In this document: positions 26,949-35,465 of the stretch, one piece after another
Numbering within the stretch: position 1 is the first letter of the stretch
Layout of the letters: every line of letters begins with the position of its first letter
Assembly (NCBI GenBank): GCA_002083615.1
Contig: MSXO01000020.1
Coordinates: forward strand, 1-64,000
Direction: 5' to 3'
Length of the DNA: 64,000 nucleotides
Source of the DNA: Proteobacteria bacterium ST_bin11
GTDB taxonomy: Bacteria; Pseudomonadota; Gammaproteobacteria; Methylococcales; Methylomonadaceae
The notes under the pieces: model-generated
Seen by the model: the letters and a program-made list of their open reading frames with translations, nothing else
Database searches by the model: none
Told to the model about the DNA's origin: nothing
Made by a program: the position numbers and the translations under genes

Positions 26949-28367
26949 TTAGAGTCCAGTATGAGAAGCGACCACCGCCGCCAGCACGCTGGCCAAAATT
27001 TCCGGTCGCGGCTTGTTGGAATAATTGATCAAATCGGGATTGGCTTCGACAAAGCCCGTGTTGAAACGGCCACGGCGAAAATCCGGATGACCGAGAATTT
27101 TTAAATAATAAGGGATCGTAGTTTTGATACCGAACAAGCCCATGTCTTTCAAGGCGCGCTCGCCGCGATTGATAGCGTCTTCCCAGGTCATGGCGCTGAC
27201 GATGACTTTGGCCAACATCGAGTCATAAAACGGCGGTACTTCGTATCCGGTATAAATGGCGGTGTCGGTGCGGACGCCGGGACCGCCGGGGGCGTAATAA
27301 CGGGAGATATGCCCGAAGCTGGGCAAGAAATTGTTTTTCGGGTCTTCGGCATTCACCCGAAATTGCATCGCATAGCCGCGTCTGACGATTTCTTCCTGCT
27401 TGAAACGCAGCGGTAAGCCGGCGGCGACGCGAATTTGTTCCTCAACAATGTCCACACCGGTGATGGTTTCGGTGATGGTATGCTCGACTTGGACCCGGGT
27501 ATTCATTTCCATGAAATAGAACCGACCGTTTGCATCCAGTAAAAACTCCACGGTGCCGGCATTGGTATAACCCACGGCCTTGGCCGCCATCACTGCCAAA
27601 CCGCCCAGATACTGGCGTTGGGCTTCGTCAAGTTGCGGCGACGGCGCGATTTCGATCAGTTTTTGGTTGCGGCGTTGTATCGAACAATCGCGCTCGTACA
27701 GATGAATGGTGTTGCCAAAATGATCGGCCAGCACCTGTACTTCGATATGAATGGGGTTAACCACGCATTTTTCCAAAAACACATCGGCGCTGCCGAAAGC
27801 CTTGGTGGCTTCGGAAATTACCCGTACATAATTCTGGCGCAGTTCGTTCGGGTTGTCGCAGCGTCTGATGCCGCGTCCGCCGCCGCCGGAGGTCGCTTTC
27901 AACATGATCGGATAACCGATCTGTTCAGCCACTTGCAAGGCATGCTCGACGCTATCCAGATTGCCGTCCGAGCCCGGCGTGACGGGCAAACCGGCCGCAA
28001 TCATTGCACTGCGGGCTTCGGTTTTGTCGCCCATGCGTTGAATCACTTCTGCGGAAGGCCCGATAAACACCAAGCCGCGTTCCTGGCAGGCACGGGCGAA
28101 TTGCGCGTTTTCCGATAAGAAACCATAACCCGGATGAATCGCATCGCAACCGGTGCGCAGGGCCAAATCCACCAAACCGTAGATATTCAAATAGCCGGCC
28201 AGCGGCTCGCTGCCGATGTAATGGGACTCGTCAGCCTTTTTGACGTGCAAGGCAAAACGATCGGCCTCCGAATAAATAGCTGCTGAACGAATGCCCATTT
28301 CTGCGCAAGCCCGAATGATACGGACAGCAATTTCGCCGCGATTGGCGATCAATATTTTGCGTAACAT
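26949..28367 (-). CDS. accC: Biotin carboxylase subunit (pyruvate carboxylase subunit A)
   Basis: 472 residues: biotin carboxylase N-domain (MLRKILIANRGEIAVRI), ATP-grasp domain with the Gly-rich loop KATSGGGGRGIR, catalytic region ERDCSIQRRNQK and MEMNTRVQVEHTITE, and the C-domain. It carboxylates biotin on its partner using ATP and bicarbonate. Homologues exist as AccC of acetyl-CoA carboxylase; coupling with the downstream carboxyltransferase/biotin subunit 16 nt away indicates pyruvate carboxylase. The symbol reflects sequence family rather than pathway. Confidence 0.9.
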   Translation of the reverse strand: MLRKILIANRGEIAVRIIRACAEMGIRSAAIYSEADRFALHVKKADESHYIGSEPLAGYLNIYGLVDLALRTGCDAIHPGYGFLSENAQFARACQERGLVFIGPSAEVIQRMGDKTEARSAMIAAGLPVTPGSDGNLDSVEHALQVAEQIGYPIMLKATSGGGGRGIRRCDNPNELRQNYVRVISEATKAFGSADVFLEKCVVNPIHIEVQVLADHFGNTIHLYERDCSIQRRNQKLIEIAPSPQLDEAQRQYLGGLAVMAAKAVGYTNAGTVEFLLDANGRFYFMEMNTRVQVEHTITETITGVDIVEEQIRVAAGLPLRFKQEEIVRRGYAMQFRVNAEDPKNNFLPSFGHISRYYAPGGPGVRTDTAIYTGYEVPPFYDSMLAKVIVSAMTWEDAINRGERALKDMGLFGIKTTIPYYLKILGHPDFRRGRFNTGFVEANPDLINYSNKPRPEILASVLAAVVASHTGL

Positions 28368-28806
28368 GATGCTCCCGAGTAGTTGTATTCAGTAACTTGG
28401 CTACTACTCTAACAACTTATGGCTATCTTTCAATAGGAAAACCATCGCTTGCACAGATGGATTGGGCTCTGACTTGGGCGGCCGAGGTATGGCTGAGTAA
28501 TCAATGTGGACAGAAAAAGCCTAGTCAATTGCTGGTGATCAGAGGTGCGCCGTTGCCAAACCTGTGTTAGCGGCTAAGTTGTTGTGTTAGCTGCATTTAA
28601 TGGGCTTTTGTGGTCTTTGTCTGGACAAATTTCAGGGTTGAGTCCGAAAAAATTAAGAAAATCAGTTTCTTGCAATTGGCATATATAGTGCTAATCTAAT
28701 CCGAATGGATGCCTTCGTCTTTAGTCGATTCAAGTTCTGTCATTGATCCGGTTTCTGAGAATAGGGTTTCACCTCTCAACTAATTGATTAATTCTGGGGT
28801 TTTAAT
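28368..28806. other. Intergenic, 439 nt, divergent promoter region
   Basis: The gap separates divergent genes (biotin carboxylase, minus; PEP-CTERM-like protein, plus). Apart from the sigma-54-like element listed separately I see no gene, RNA or repeat. Confidence 0.4.
28677..28692 (+). promoter_or_regulatory. Candidate sigma-54 (RpoN) promoter
   Basis: TGGCATATATAGTGCT matches the -24/-12 pattern TGGCAYR-N4-YTGCW: GG and GC have the required spacing, and only the first base of the -12 element differs (G for Y). It is 114 nt upstream of the ATG at 28807. Sigma-54 control of PEP-CTERM genes through PrsK/PrsR is established in exosortase bacteria, which fits the gene downstream. Confidence 0.5.
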
Positions 28807-29286
28807 ATGGACTCAAATAAACCGTTACTTTCTGCATTATTTTTTATAGGTCTATCGTTCTGGGGGATTCAGTTTGCCCAAGCCGCGACTAGCGAAAAGA
28901 CTCTAAACGCCCTCGATTCGTTTAAAACGATTTTGCCTGATTTGCCAAATGCTTATCAGGATCAATCCATTAGCCCGTTTTCGGCTGAGCCGTTGCAAGA
29001 TTTTGCGATAACCCTGTTTACCCGTGTCAAAACGAATGCGATAAGTACATTTCAGCGGGCCTTGTCGGATGCGCAGGGACTGGGTGATTTTCTTTCCCAA
29101 ACAGGTATTTTCGCTTTGTTTGGTACCGTTTTCCAGCCGATGATTGATGAGAGCAAATCAGCTGAATTGAAAGCCGCTTTGCCGACTGCCGCTTGGTTAC
29201 TTCTCAGTGGGATTATGGGCATTCTCGGGGTGAAAAAACGCAGCAGCTTGCCGGCTGCCAAAGCAGTTTTTGATCAAGCTCCGTAG
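28807..29286 (+). CDS. Exported protein with divergent PEP-CTERM-like end
   Basis: 159 residues: signal peptide (about 1-27, AQA-AT), a helical, charged middle without cysteine, and a C-terminal block ALPTAAWLLLSGIMGILG followed by VKKRSS. The last block resembles the PEP-CTERM signal (LPTAxWL...SG, hydrophobic helix, basic residues) but lacks the usual V-P before LP and has about 14 extra residues after the basic cluster. If sorted, it would be an exosortase substrate. Spacing and a sigma-54-like promoter upstream support that reading. The body matches no family I know. Confidence 0.65.
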   Translation: MDSNKPLLSALFFIGLSFWGIQFAQAATSEKTLNALDSFKTILPDLPNAYQDQSISPFSAEPLQDFAITLFTRVKTNAISTFQRALSDAQGLGDFLSQTGIFALFGTVFQPMIDESKSAELKAALPTAAWLLLSGIMGILGVKKRSSLPAAKAVFDQAP

Positions 29287-29503
29287 CGACGGTTCCCCAC
29301 TGGTCCGGGCTTTGCCTTAGTCGCCATACTTCGCCAAATCTTCACTTATCGGCTTAGCTGTCAGAGCTACTCGTTAAAATACGAGCTGTAGTTTGGTATT
29401 ACAGCGCGTTTATGTCGATAATAGTTTTTGATTCTCGGTGACGTCCAAACCAAAACTGGTTAGGCCTTGCCTACAATTTTCCGCAATTTTGTTGAGAAAG
29501 CCT

Positions 29504-30586
29504 ATGTCCGCTGTTGCAGACCATTTTATTTATGGACCTATCCAGCCGGCGGATATTCCAGAGTGCATACAACTTGCCGTTGCCAATTTTGACGAGTTTC
29601 AGCAACACCCCGACTATATCCAGCAGTGGTTCGAACGTCGTATCCTTCAGAATCCTTGGCAAGAATTATTGCCATGTATCGGCGTCGGGGTTTGGCATAG
29701 TCAGCGCTTGGTGGGATTTCGCTGCATGTTTGTTCAACCCTGGTGGCTGAACGGCGAATCCATACCCTTAGCATTTGGTTCCAACACGAGTGTCGATCAG
29801 CAGTTTCGCGGGCAGGGTTTGGCTACCCGCCTGATCGAGCATAGCCTTCAGTTTGCCCGATTCAACGCCACTGTGACAGCCGGCGTGATTACCCAGAAAG
29901 CTTTTAAAAAATCCGGTTTTGTCGCGATTGGCGGCAGCGATAACGATTTTTTTCGCTTGCGGATTGGTTATCGCGGCTCCTGGGAAAAGCGCGCCGGCAA
30001 ATCGTTGGGCTATCTATTGGGCAGCCTGTTTGATGTCAACTTGCGATTACGCAATGTCAAATTGCGTAGCGGCGGTTTTCAATTTGCAGAGGTTTTTCGT
30101 TGCGATACCGAGTTTGACGAATTGTGGAATCTGGCTAAAGTTGGCTATACCTCTTGCTTGGAACGCAGCAGCCGCTATTTAAACTGGCGCTTATTCGATT
30201 TTCCTACTTGTCCTTTAAGACTTTTCGCGCTGCGCGATGCCACCGGCAAGTTACGCGCCTATGCTATTGGGCACCAGCAAAGTTTTGGGGATGCTATCAG
30301 TATGGGGGTGTTGCGGGATGTGTTTTATGCATTGGACGATGAGCCGGCTTTGCAGACTTTGCTATATTATCTCTTCGGCTATTGGCGAGAGCAGGGTATC
30401 AGTTGGGGGAGTTTGGAAGTGGCTTCGCCGGCCTTGACCGGTCTGTTTCGGTTTCTTGGCTATGAAGCGGTGCCTTCGCGCGGTAACCGCTACATGATCT
30501 ACCGCGACCCGCCTTTGGACGATACTGTCTTGCAAAATTGGTTTAGAAGTGGGATTGATGGCGATTATTTCGATCATCAGCTGTAA
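29504..30586 (+). CDS. GNAT-family N-acetyltransferase
   Basis: 360 residues. The N-terminal half (about 10-150) is a GNAT fold: IQPADIPECIQLAVANF, then GSNTSVDQQFRGQGLATRLIEHS, the acetyl-CoA pyrophosphate loop (QxFRGxGLA), and AFKKSGFVAIG. The C-terminal half (about 170-350) looks like a second, diverged acyltransferase-like domain (RYLNWRLFDFP). Such proteins are frequent in polysaccharide loci, and a glycosyltransferase follows 39 nt downstream. Start taken at 29504; the 22-codon upstream extension has no protein-like character. Substrate unknown. Confidence 0.75.
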   Translation: MSAVADHFIYGPIQPADIPECIQLAVANFDEFQQHPDYIQQWFERRILQNPWQELLPCIGVGVWHSQRLVGFRCMFVQPWWLNGESIPLAFGSNTSVDQQFRGQGLATRLIEHSLQFARFNATVTAGVITQKAFKKSGFVAIGGSDNDFFRLRIGYRGSWEKRAGKSLGYLLGSLFDVNLRLRNVKLRSGGFQFAEVFRCDTEFDELWNLAKVGYTSCLERSSRYLNWRLFDFPTCPLRLFALRDATGKLRAYAIGHQQSFGDAISMGVLRDVFYALDDEPALQTLLYYLFGYWREQGISWGSLEVASPALTGLFRFLGYEAVPSRGNRYMIYRDPPLDDTVLQNWFRSGIDGDYFDHQL

Positions 30587-30625
30587 CTTGGCTCAATCCA
30601 CTATTTTAAATTTGGTCCGCAACCT

Positions 30626-31576
30626 ATGTTAAACGCCTCCGTAATTATCAGCACCCGCAACAGAGCGTCGATACTGCCGCGCTTGTTCGACGCGTTGGCC
30701 GCTATGCGGCTGAGTAGCGTTACCCGCTGGGAGTTGTTGATGGTCGATAACGGCAGTAGCGACGATACCGTCGCGGTGATCGCGGCTGAAGCGGAGCGCG
30801 GTCGGTTGCCCGTGCATTGCGTATCGGAGCCGATTCCCGGTAAGTCCCGCGCCTTGAACCGGGCTATAAAACAAGCGCAAGGTCAACTATTGGTGTTCAC
30901 CGATGACGACGTAGAACCGCAATCAACCTGGTTGCAGGCCTACATTGATGCCGCCGCCGCGCATCCGCAAATTAATGGTTTTGCCGGCAAAGTATTACCC
31001 AAATGGTTGGGCGACATACCTGCCTGGCTGCATACCGAAGGCGAATTTGCTTTGCCGCGTGGTATTACCAATACTCGCGATTTTGGGATGTCAGAGCAAA
31101 TTTTGGATGAACAGGTCATTCCGGGCGGGGTAAACACAGCTTTAAGAAGTGAGGCTGTCGCTAAAAATGGTTGGTTTCGCGAAGAACTGGGGCCTGGTAC
31201 CTCGGTACCTTTTACGGAAGACACTGAATACATGGGTCGTTTTCGGCGCGGCGGCGGCGAGTTTTGGTATGTGCCCGAAGCGTTGCTCTATCACTGCAAC
31301 ATCCCGGAGCGGATGACGAAAGCCTATGTGTGCCACTGGATGTTCGACGTGGCCCGCTGTCAGGTGCTGGCGTATGCCGACTTGCCTTCCGGGAAGAACA
31401 TAGCCGGTATCCCGCTGTATTTGCTGCGGAATTATCTTAGTAGGGGACTGAGTTTCTGGCTGGAGCCGCGCGAGCAGCAACGTTTACAAAAAAAAATGAA
31501 ATGGATGTTCACGGCGGGTGAAATCGCGGGTTACCGGCAACTGCCGGCGTTTAAACAAGCCTTGTCGACAAATTAG
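30626..31576 (+). CDS. Family 2 glycosyltransferase
   Basis: 316 residues of the GT-A fold: SVIISTRNRASILPRLFDAL at the N-terminus, MVDNGSSDDTV for nucleotide binding, FTDDDVEP as the DxD metal motif, and GGVNTALRSEAV with EDTEY near the acceptor site. It should transfer a sugar from a nucleotide sugar in the cytoplasm. One weakly hydrophobic stretch near 265-285 may peripherally associate it with the membrane. Likely cotranscribed with the acetyltransferase gene; it converges on tesA with a 9-nt gap. Confidence 0.9.
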   Translation: MLNASVIISTRNRASILPRLFDALAAMRLSSVTRWELLMVDNGSSDDTVAVIAAEAERGRLPVHCVSEPIPGKSRALNRAIKQAQGQLLVFTDDDVEPQSTWLQAYIDAAAAHPQINGFAGKVLPKWLGDIPAWLHTEGEFALPRGITNTRDFGMSEQILDEQVIPGGVNTALRSEAVAKNGWFREELGPGTSVPFTEDTEYMGRFRRGGGEFWYVPEALLYHCNIPERMTKAYVCHWMFDVARCQVLAYADLPSGKNIAGIPLYLLRNYLSRGLSFWLEPREQQRLQKKMKWMFTAGEIAGYRQLPAFKQALSTN

Positions 31577-31585
31577 CATTCGCGT

Positions 31586-32185
31586 CTAAAGCAACGGTTG
31601 TAAATATCCCCAGATTTTCTCAGCAATGAGTGGCTGTGCCAACTCATTCGGATGTAATCCGTCGGCCTGCATCATCTCCGATTTCAATGCTACCTCTTCC
31701 AGGATAAACGGCACGTAAGGAATCTGCAATTCTGCAGATAGTTGCGGATAAACCTCGTAAAACATCTCCACATAGCGTTTGCCGTAATTAGGAGGTATCT
31801 TCATGCCCAGCAGCATCACTTTGGCGCCTATTTTTTGTGAACGCCGGACTATCTCGGTCAGATTGTTTTTCATTTCCTGTGGCGACAAGCCACGCAGGCC
31901 ATCGTTGGCACCGAGTTCGAGTAATAGAACATCCGGTTTATGCCGCGTTAAAATTTGTTCCAGCCTGGCTAAACCACCGGCTGAAGTATCGCCGCTGATG
32001 CTTTCGTTACTGATAACATAGCTGCTCTGCAGGTCGGTCAGCTTGTTTTGCAACAATGCCACCCAACCAAGCTGAACTTCGATGCCATAACCGGCACTAA
32101 TACTGTCACCCACTACCACTATCGATTTCGCGAATGCGGCGATGGGCAACACACTTAGGACAACCGCAAGGACCACGCTGTACAT
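31586..32185 (-). CDS. tesA: Periplasmic SGNH esterase / acyl-CoA thioesterase I type
   Basis: 199 residues with signal peptide (about 1-18, AFA-KS). SGNH blocks: VVGDSISAGYG (nucleophile Ser), ELGANDGLRG (Asn) and DGLHPNELA (catalytic Asp and His). These are multifunctional lysophospholipase/thioesterase/arylesterase enzymes. It is divergent from an ybbA-ybbP type exporter, as in E. coli. Here the two ATG codons overlap on opposite strands (CATG), so each promoter must lie inside the other gene. Confidence 0.92.
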   Translation of the reverse strand: MYSVVLAVVLSVLPIAAFAKSIVVVGDSISAGYGIEVQLGWVALLQNKLTDLQSSYVISNESISGDTSAGGLARLEQILTRHKPDVLLLELGANDGLRGLSPQEMKNNLTEIVRRSQKIGAKVMLLGMKIPPNYGKRYVEMFYEVYPQLSAELQIPYVPFILEEVALKSEMMQADGLHPNELAQPLIAEKIWGYLQPLL

Positions 32186-32876
32186 GTTAAATACTCATAT
32201 TGATAAGACCAGTTTTCCGATCATCGTTACCGAACAACTCGGTAAAACGGTGCCAACTAACGAAGGTATTTTACACATCTTGTCATCGGTAAATTTAATC
32301 ATCAAGTCGGGCGAGAGTCTGGCTATCGTCGGCGAGTCGGGTTCCGGTAAATCCACCTTACTCAGTTTGCTGGCGGGTCTGGATACGCCCAGCACCGGTA
32401 GAGTAGTCGTTGATGGCCGTGATCTCACCAAACTGGACGAAGACGGTCGCGCCTTACTGCGTAACGAATTGGTCGGTTTCGTATTTCAGTCGTTTCAATT
32501 GTTGCCGGGGTTGACGGCTTTGGAAAATGTGATGCTGCCGCTGGAGCTCAGCGGTCATGCGCAAGCCGAAGCGGCGGCGCGGGCTTTACTCACCAGAGTG
32601 GGCTTATCGCATCGTTTGACGCATACGCCCAAGCAGTTGTCCGGCGGCGAACAGCAACGGGTCGCTTTGGCGCGCGCTTTTGTTACGCGTCCTGCAATTT
32701 TGTTTGCCGACGAGCCAACCGGTAACCTGGACAGCAAGACTGGCGCGCATATCATCGAACTGCTGTTCGAACTCAATCAGGAACAACATACAACCTTAAT
32801 TTTAGTGACACACGACATGTCGCTGGCCGCACGCTGTCAACACACCATTCGCCTGGACGCCGGAAGCATAGTATGA
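32184..32876 (+). CDS. ybbA: ABC transporter ATP-binding protein, YbbA type
   Basis: 230 residues: Walker A GESGSGKST, Q-loop FQSFQLLPG, signature LSGGEQQRVALARA, Walker B ILFADEPTGNLD and the switch His in LVTHD. It belongs to the MacB/LolD-like exporter ATPases and powers the large FtsX-type permease that follows, overlapping it by 4 nt. The ATG at 32184 was chosen over one 14 codons upstream, which would lie inside tesA coding sequence. Confidence 0.9.
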   Translation: MLNTHIDKTSFPIIVTEQLGKTVPTNEGILHILSSVNLIIKSGESLAIVGESGSGKSTLLSLLAGLDTPSTGRVVVDGRDLTKLDEDGRALLRNELVGFVFQSFQLLPGLTALENVMLPLELSGHAQAEAAARALLTRVGLSHRLTHTPKQLSGGEQQRVALARAFVTRPAILFADEPTGNLDSKTGAHIIELLFELNQEQHTTLILVTHDMSLAARCQHTIRLDAGSIV

Positions 32877-35353
32877 AGCGCCTAAATCTTGCGCTAAAGC
32901 TGCTTTGGCGCGATAGTCGTTCTGGCGAGTTGACCTTATTACTGCTGGCTTTACTGATAGCCGTGAGCAGTTCCACAGCCATATCGCTATTCGCCGACCG
33001 CTTGCAGCGGACGATGACGGTACAAGCTGCCGAGTTTTTAGCCGGCGATCTGGTGGTGGCCGCGCCGGCGAGTATCGACGAAATCTGGTTGGCCAAGGCT
33101 AGCGAACTCGGTTTGTCCCAATCGCAAACCAGCGAGTTTGCCAGTGTTTTGTTGGAAAACAACGAAATGCTGTTGGCCTCGGTAAAATCCGTCAGCGGCG
33201 GCTACCCGCTTCGCGGTCAATTGAAAACCAGTAATGCGGAGTCGCAGGACGAAATCGCTACCAGCCATGGTCCTGAACCGGGTTTTGCCTGGGTGGATAA
33301 GCGCATTCTCCCAGCACTGCATCTAAAAATCGGCGATACCCTGACCGTGGGCGAAAAAGTGCTGACAATCAGCCGGGTCTTGAGTTACGAACCGGACAAA
33401 CGCGGCGACTTTTACAGCTTTTCGCCACGGGTGATGATCAGCCAAAGCGATTTGGTCGCCACTGGCGTGATCCAGCCCGGCAGTCATGTGCGCTACGCTT
33501 TCCAATTCGGCGGCGACGAGTTGGCCTTGGCTAATTATAAGAATTGGTTGAAACCGCAACTGAACGCCTCACAAAAAATACTGGATATTCATGAGGATCG
33601 TCCAGAATTGGGATCGGCGCTGCAACGCGCAGAGCGTTACTTGGGTCTATCGAGCATCGTGGTGATCTTGATCGCCGGCGTTGCCATTGCGATGGCGACC
33701 CGCCGTTACACCGAGCGGCATTTCACCGCTACCGCTATCTTGCGTTGTCTAGGCTGTAAGCAATCGGAAATTGTTTGGTTGTACGGTTTTCAGTTTTTGG
33801 TCTTGGGCTTGCTCGCCAGTTTGGTCGGCTGCGGCTTGGGCTGGTTGGCGCAGTTCGGATTATTCGAACTCTTAAAGTCGTTATTGCCGCAAGAATTGGC
33901 TAGTCCTAGTTGGCTGGCGGTATTTTTTGGACTGATTAACGGCTTGGCGATATTGCTGGGTTTCGCATTACCGCCGCTGTTGCGCTTGCAGAAAGTATCG
34001 CCCCTGCGGGTGCTGCGTCGCGAGTTGGAACCGCTACCGACCAGCGGTTGGGTGATATACGGCTTTGCGCTGGCGATTATCGGCGCCTTGATTTGGCGTT
34101 ATACCGAAGACCCAATCATGACCGCGATTGTTTTGGGTGTGGGTACGCTGGCGCTATTGGGCTTGGGTGCGGCAATATACGGTTTGCTAATCTTGGCGCG
34201 CAAGCTTTTGCCGAAGATGGGCTTGAATTGGCGTTTCGGTTTGCAGGGTTTGCTGAGGAACAGTCAAGCCAGCGTTAGTCAAATATTAGCGTTTAGTATT
34301 ACCCTCACCGCGATGGCGCTGAGTTTTAGTGTGCGCAGCGATTTGATCAATAACTGGCAACAGCAATTGCCGGAACAAGCCCCAAATCATTTTGCCTTGA
34401 ATATCCTGCCGGAACGCCAGCAGTCGTTTCATGACGAACTGCAACAAGCCCAAATAGCCAGCAGCCGGTTTTATCCGGTAGTACGCGGGCGTTTGGTGAC
34501 GATCAACAAGGAAGCGGTACAAGGCCGTGTCAGTAAAGACACGCAAGGCGAAGGCGCTACCCAGCGCGAATTGAGTCTAACCTGGGCGGTACAATTACCG
34601 GACGATAACAAAGCCATTGATGGCGGTGCTTGGCAAGCCGATCAGCCGGGGCAGGTATCAGTGGAACAAAAATTGGCGGAAAGCCTAAAAATCAAGGTGG
34701 GCGATGAATTGACCTTCACGGTGGGGAGCGCGCAATTCAGCGCGAAGGTATCCCAACTGCGGAGTGTGCAGTGGGACACGATGCGGCCCAATTTTTACAT
34801 GATCTTTTCGCCCGGCACACTGGACAATTTCCCGACTATGTACATGACCAGTTTCTATCTGGCCGACAGTCAAAAAAATCTGCTGAACACCCTACTCAAA
34901 AAATATCCGGCTATCACGATATTAGAAGTCGACCAGATCCTGAGGCAATTCAAGATGATCCTGACTCAGTTAACCAAGGCCATTAATCTGTTGCTGTATT
35001 TTGCATTGGCGGCCGGTTTTACCGTGTTGTTTGCCGCCGTTTACGCCACGTTGGATCAGCGGATTTACGAGGGTGCCCTGATGCGTACCTTGGGTGCCAG
35101 GCGCGGTTTTTTACGTACGACGCATGTTATTGAATTTGGTTTGCTCGGCACCTTGGCTGGGGTTTTGGCGGCATTGGTTAGTGAGGCGATATTGTATGCG
35201 CTGTATACCCGAGTGATGCATATCGACTATCGTCCGGCCTACCATTTATGGGGCGCGTTACCCGCCATAGGCGCGATAACCGTCGGGCTGGCAGGTTATT
35301 GGGGTGTGCGCCAAGTCGTCAATCAGCCGCCGTTGCAGGTGTTGCGGCGTTAA
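32873..35353 (+). CDS. ybbP: ABC transporter permease, YbbP type
   Basis: 826 residues with the FtsX-permease layout: an N-terminal membrane segment, a large periplasmic domain, three transmembrane helices (about 265-385), a second block of helices (about 395-500), another periplasmic domain, and three final helices (about 705-820). It forms an exporter with the preceding ATPase. Homologues next to tesA are of poorly defined function; export or extraction of lipid-like substrates is a reasonable inference from the linkage and from the LolCDE/MacB relationship. Confidence 0.9.
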   Translation: MKRLNLALKLLWRDSRSGELTLLLLALLIAVSSSTAISLFADRLQRTMTVQAAEFLAGDLVVAAPASIDEIWLAKASELGLSQSQTSEFASVLLENNEMLLASVKSVSGGYPLRGQLKTSNAESQDEIATSHGPEPGFAWVDKRILPALHLKIGDTLTVGEKVLTISRVLSYEPDKRGDFYSFSPRVMISQSDLVATGVIQPGSHVRYAFQFGGDELALANYKNWLKPQLNASQKILDIHEDRPELGSALQRAERYLGLSSIVVILIAGVAIAMATRRYTERHFTATAILRCLGCKQSEIVWLYGFQFLVLGLLASLVGCGLGWLAQFGLFELLKSLLPQELASPSWLAVFFGLINGLAILLGFALPPLLRLQKVSPLRVLRRELEPLPTSGWVIYGFALAIIGALIWRYTEDPIMTAIVLGVGTLALLGLGAAIYGLLILARKLLPKMGLNWRFGLQGLLRNSQASVSQILAFSITLTAMALSFSVRSDLINNWQQQLPEQAPNHFALNILPERQQSFHDELQQAQIASSRFYPVVRGRLVTINKEAVQGRVSKDTQGEGATQRELSLTWAVQLPDDNKAIDGGAWQADQPGQVSVEQKLAESLKIKVGDELTFTVGSAQFSAKVSQLRSVQWDTMRPNFYMIFSPGTLDNFPTMYMTSFYLADSQKNLLNTLLKKYPAITILEVDQILRQFKMILTQLTKAINLLLYFALAAGFTVLFAAVYATLDQRIYEGALMRTLGARRGFLRTTHVIEFGLLGTLAGVLAALVSEAILYALYTRVMHIDYRPAYHLWGALPAIGAITVGLAGYWGVRQVVNQPPLQVLRR

Positions 35354-35465
35354 TTAGCTGTGCTTTAGTCTTTACTGCTGCTCTTGGCTTTCTTGCCTCG
35401 CGTATGATTGCCGCTTTAGTTTAGCCCCCTATGGTACGATGTTGGTCCCATTTTAAGGACAATGC

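Noticed and set aside
27875..27887. GTCCGCCGCCGCC resembling the repeat start
   Set aside because: It lies in the biotin carboxylase Gly-rich loop coding sequence and is explained by codon content.
32142..32183. Upstream in-frame start for the ABC ATPase
   Set aside because: Would lie within tesA coding sequence; the 14 added residues have no counterpart in the family.
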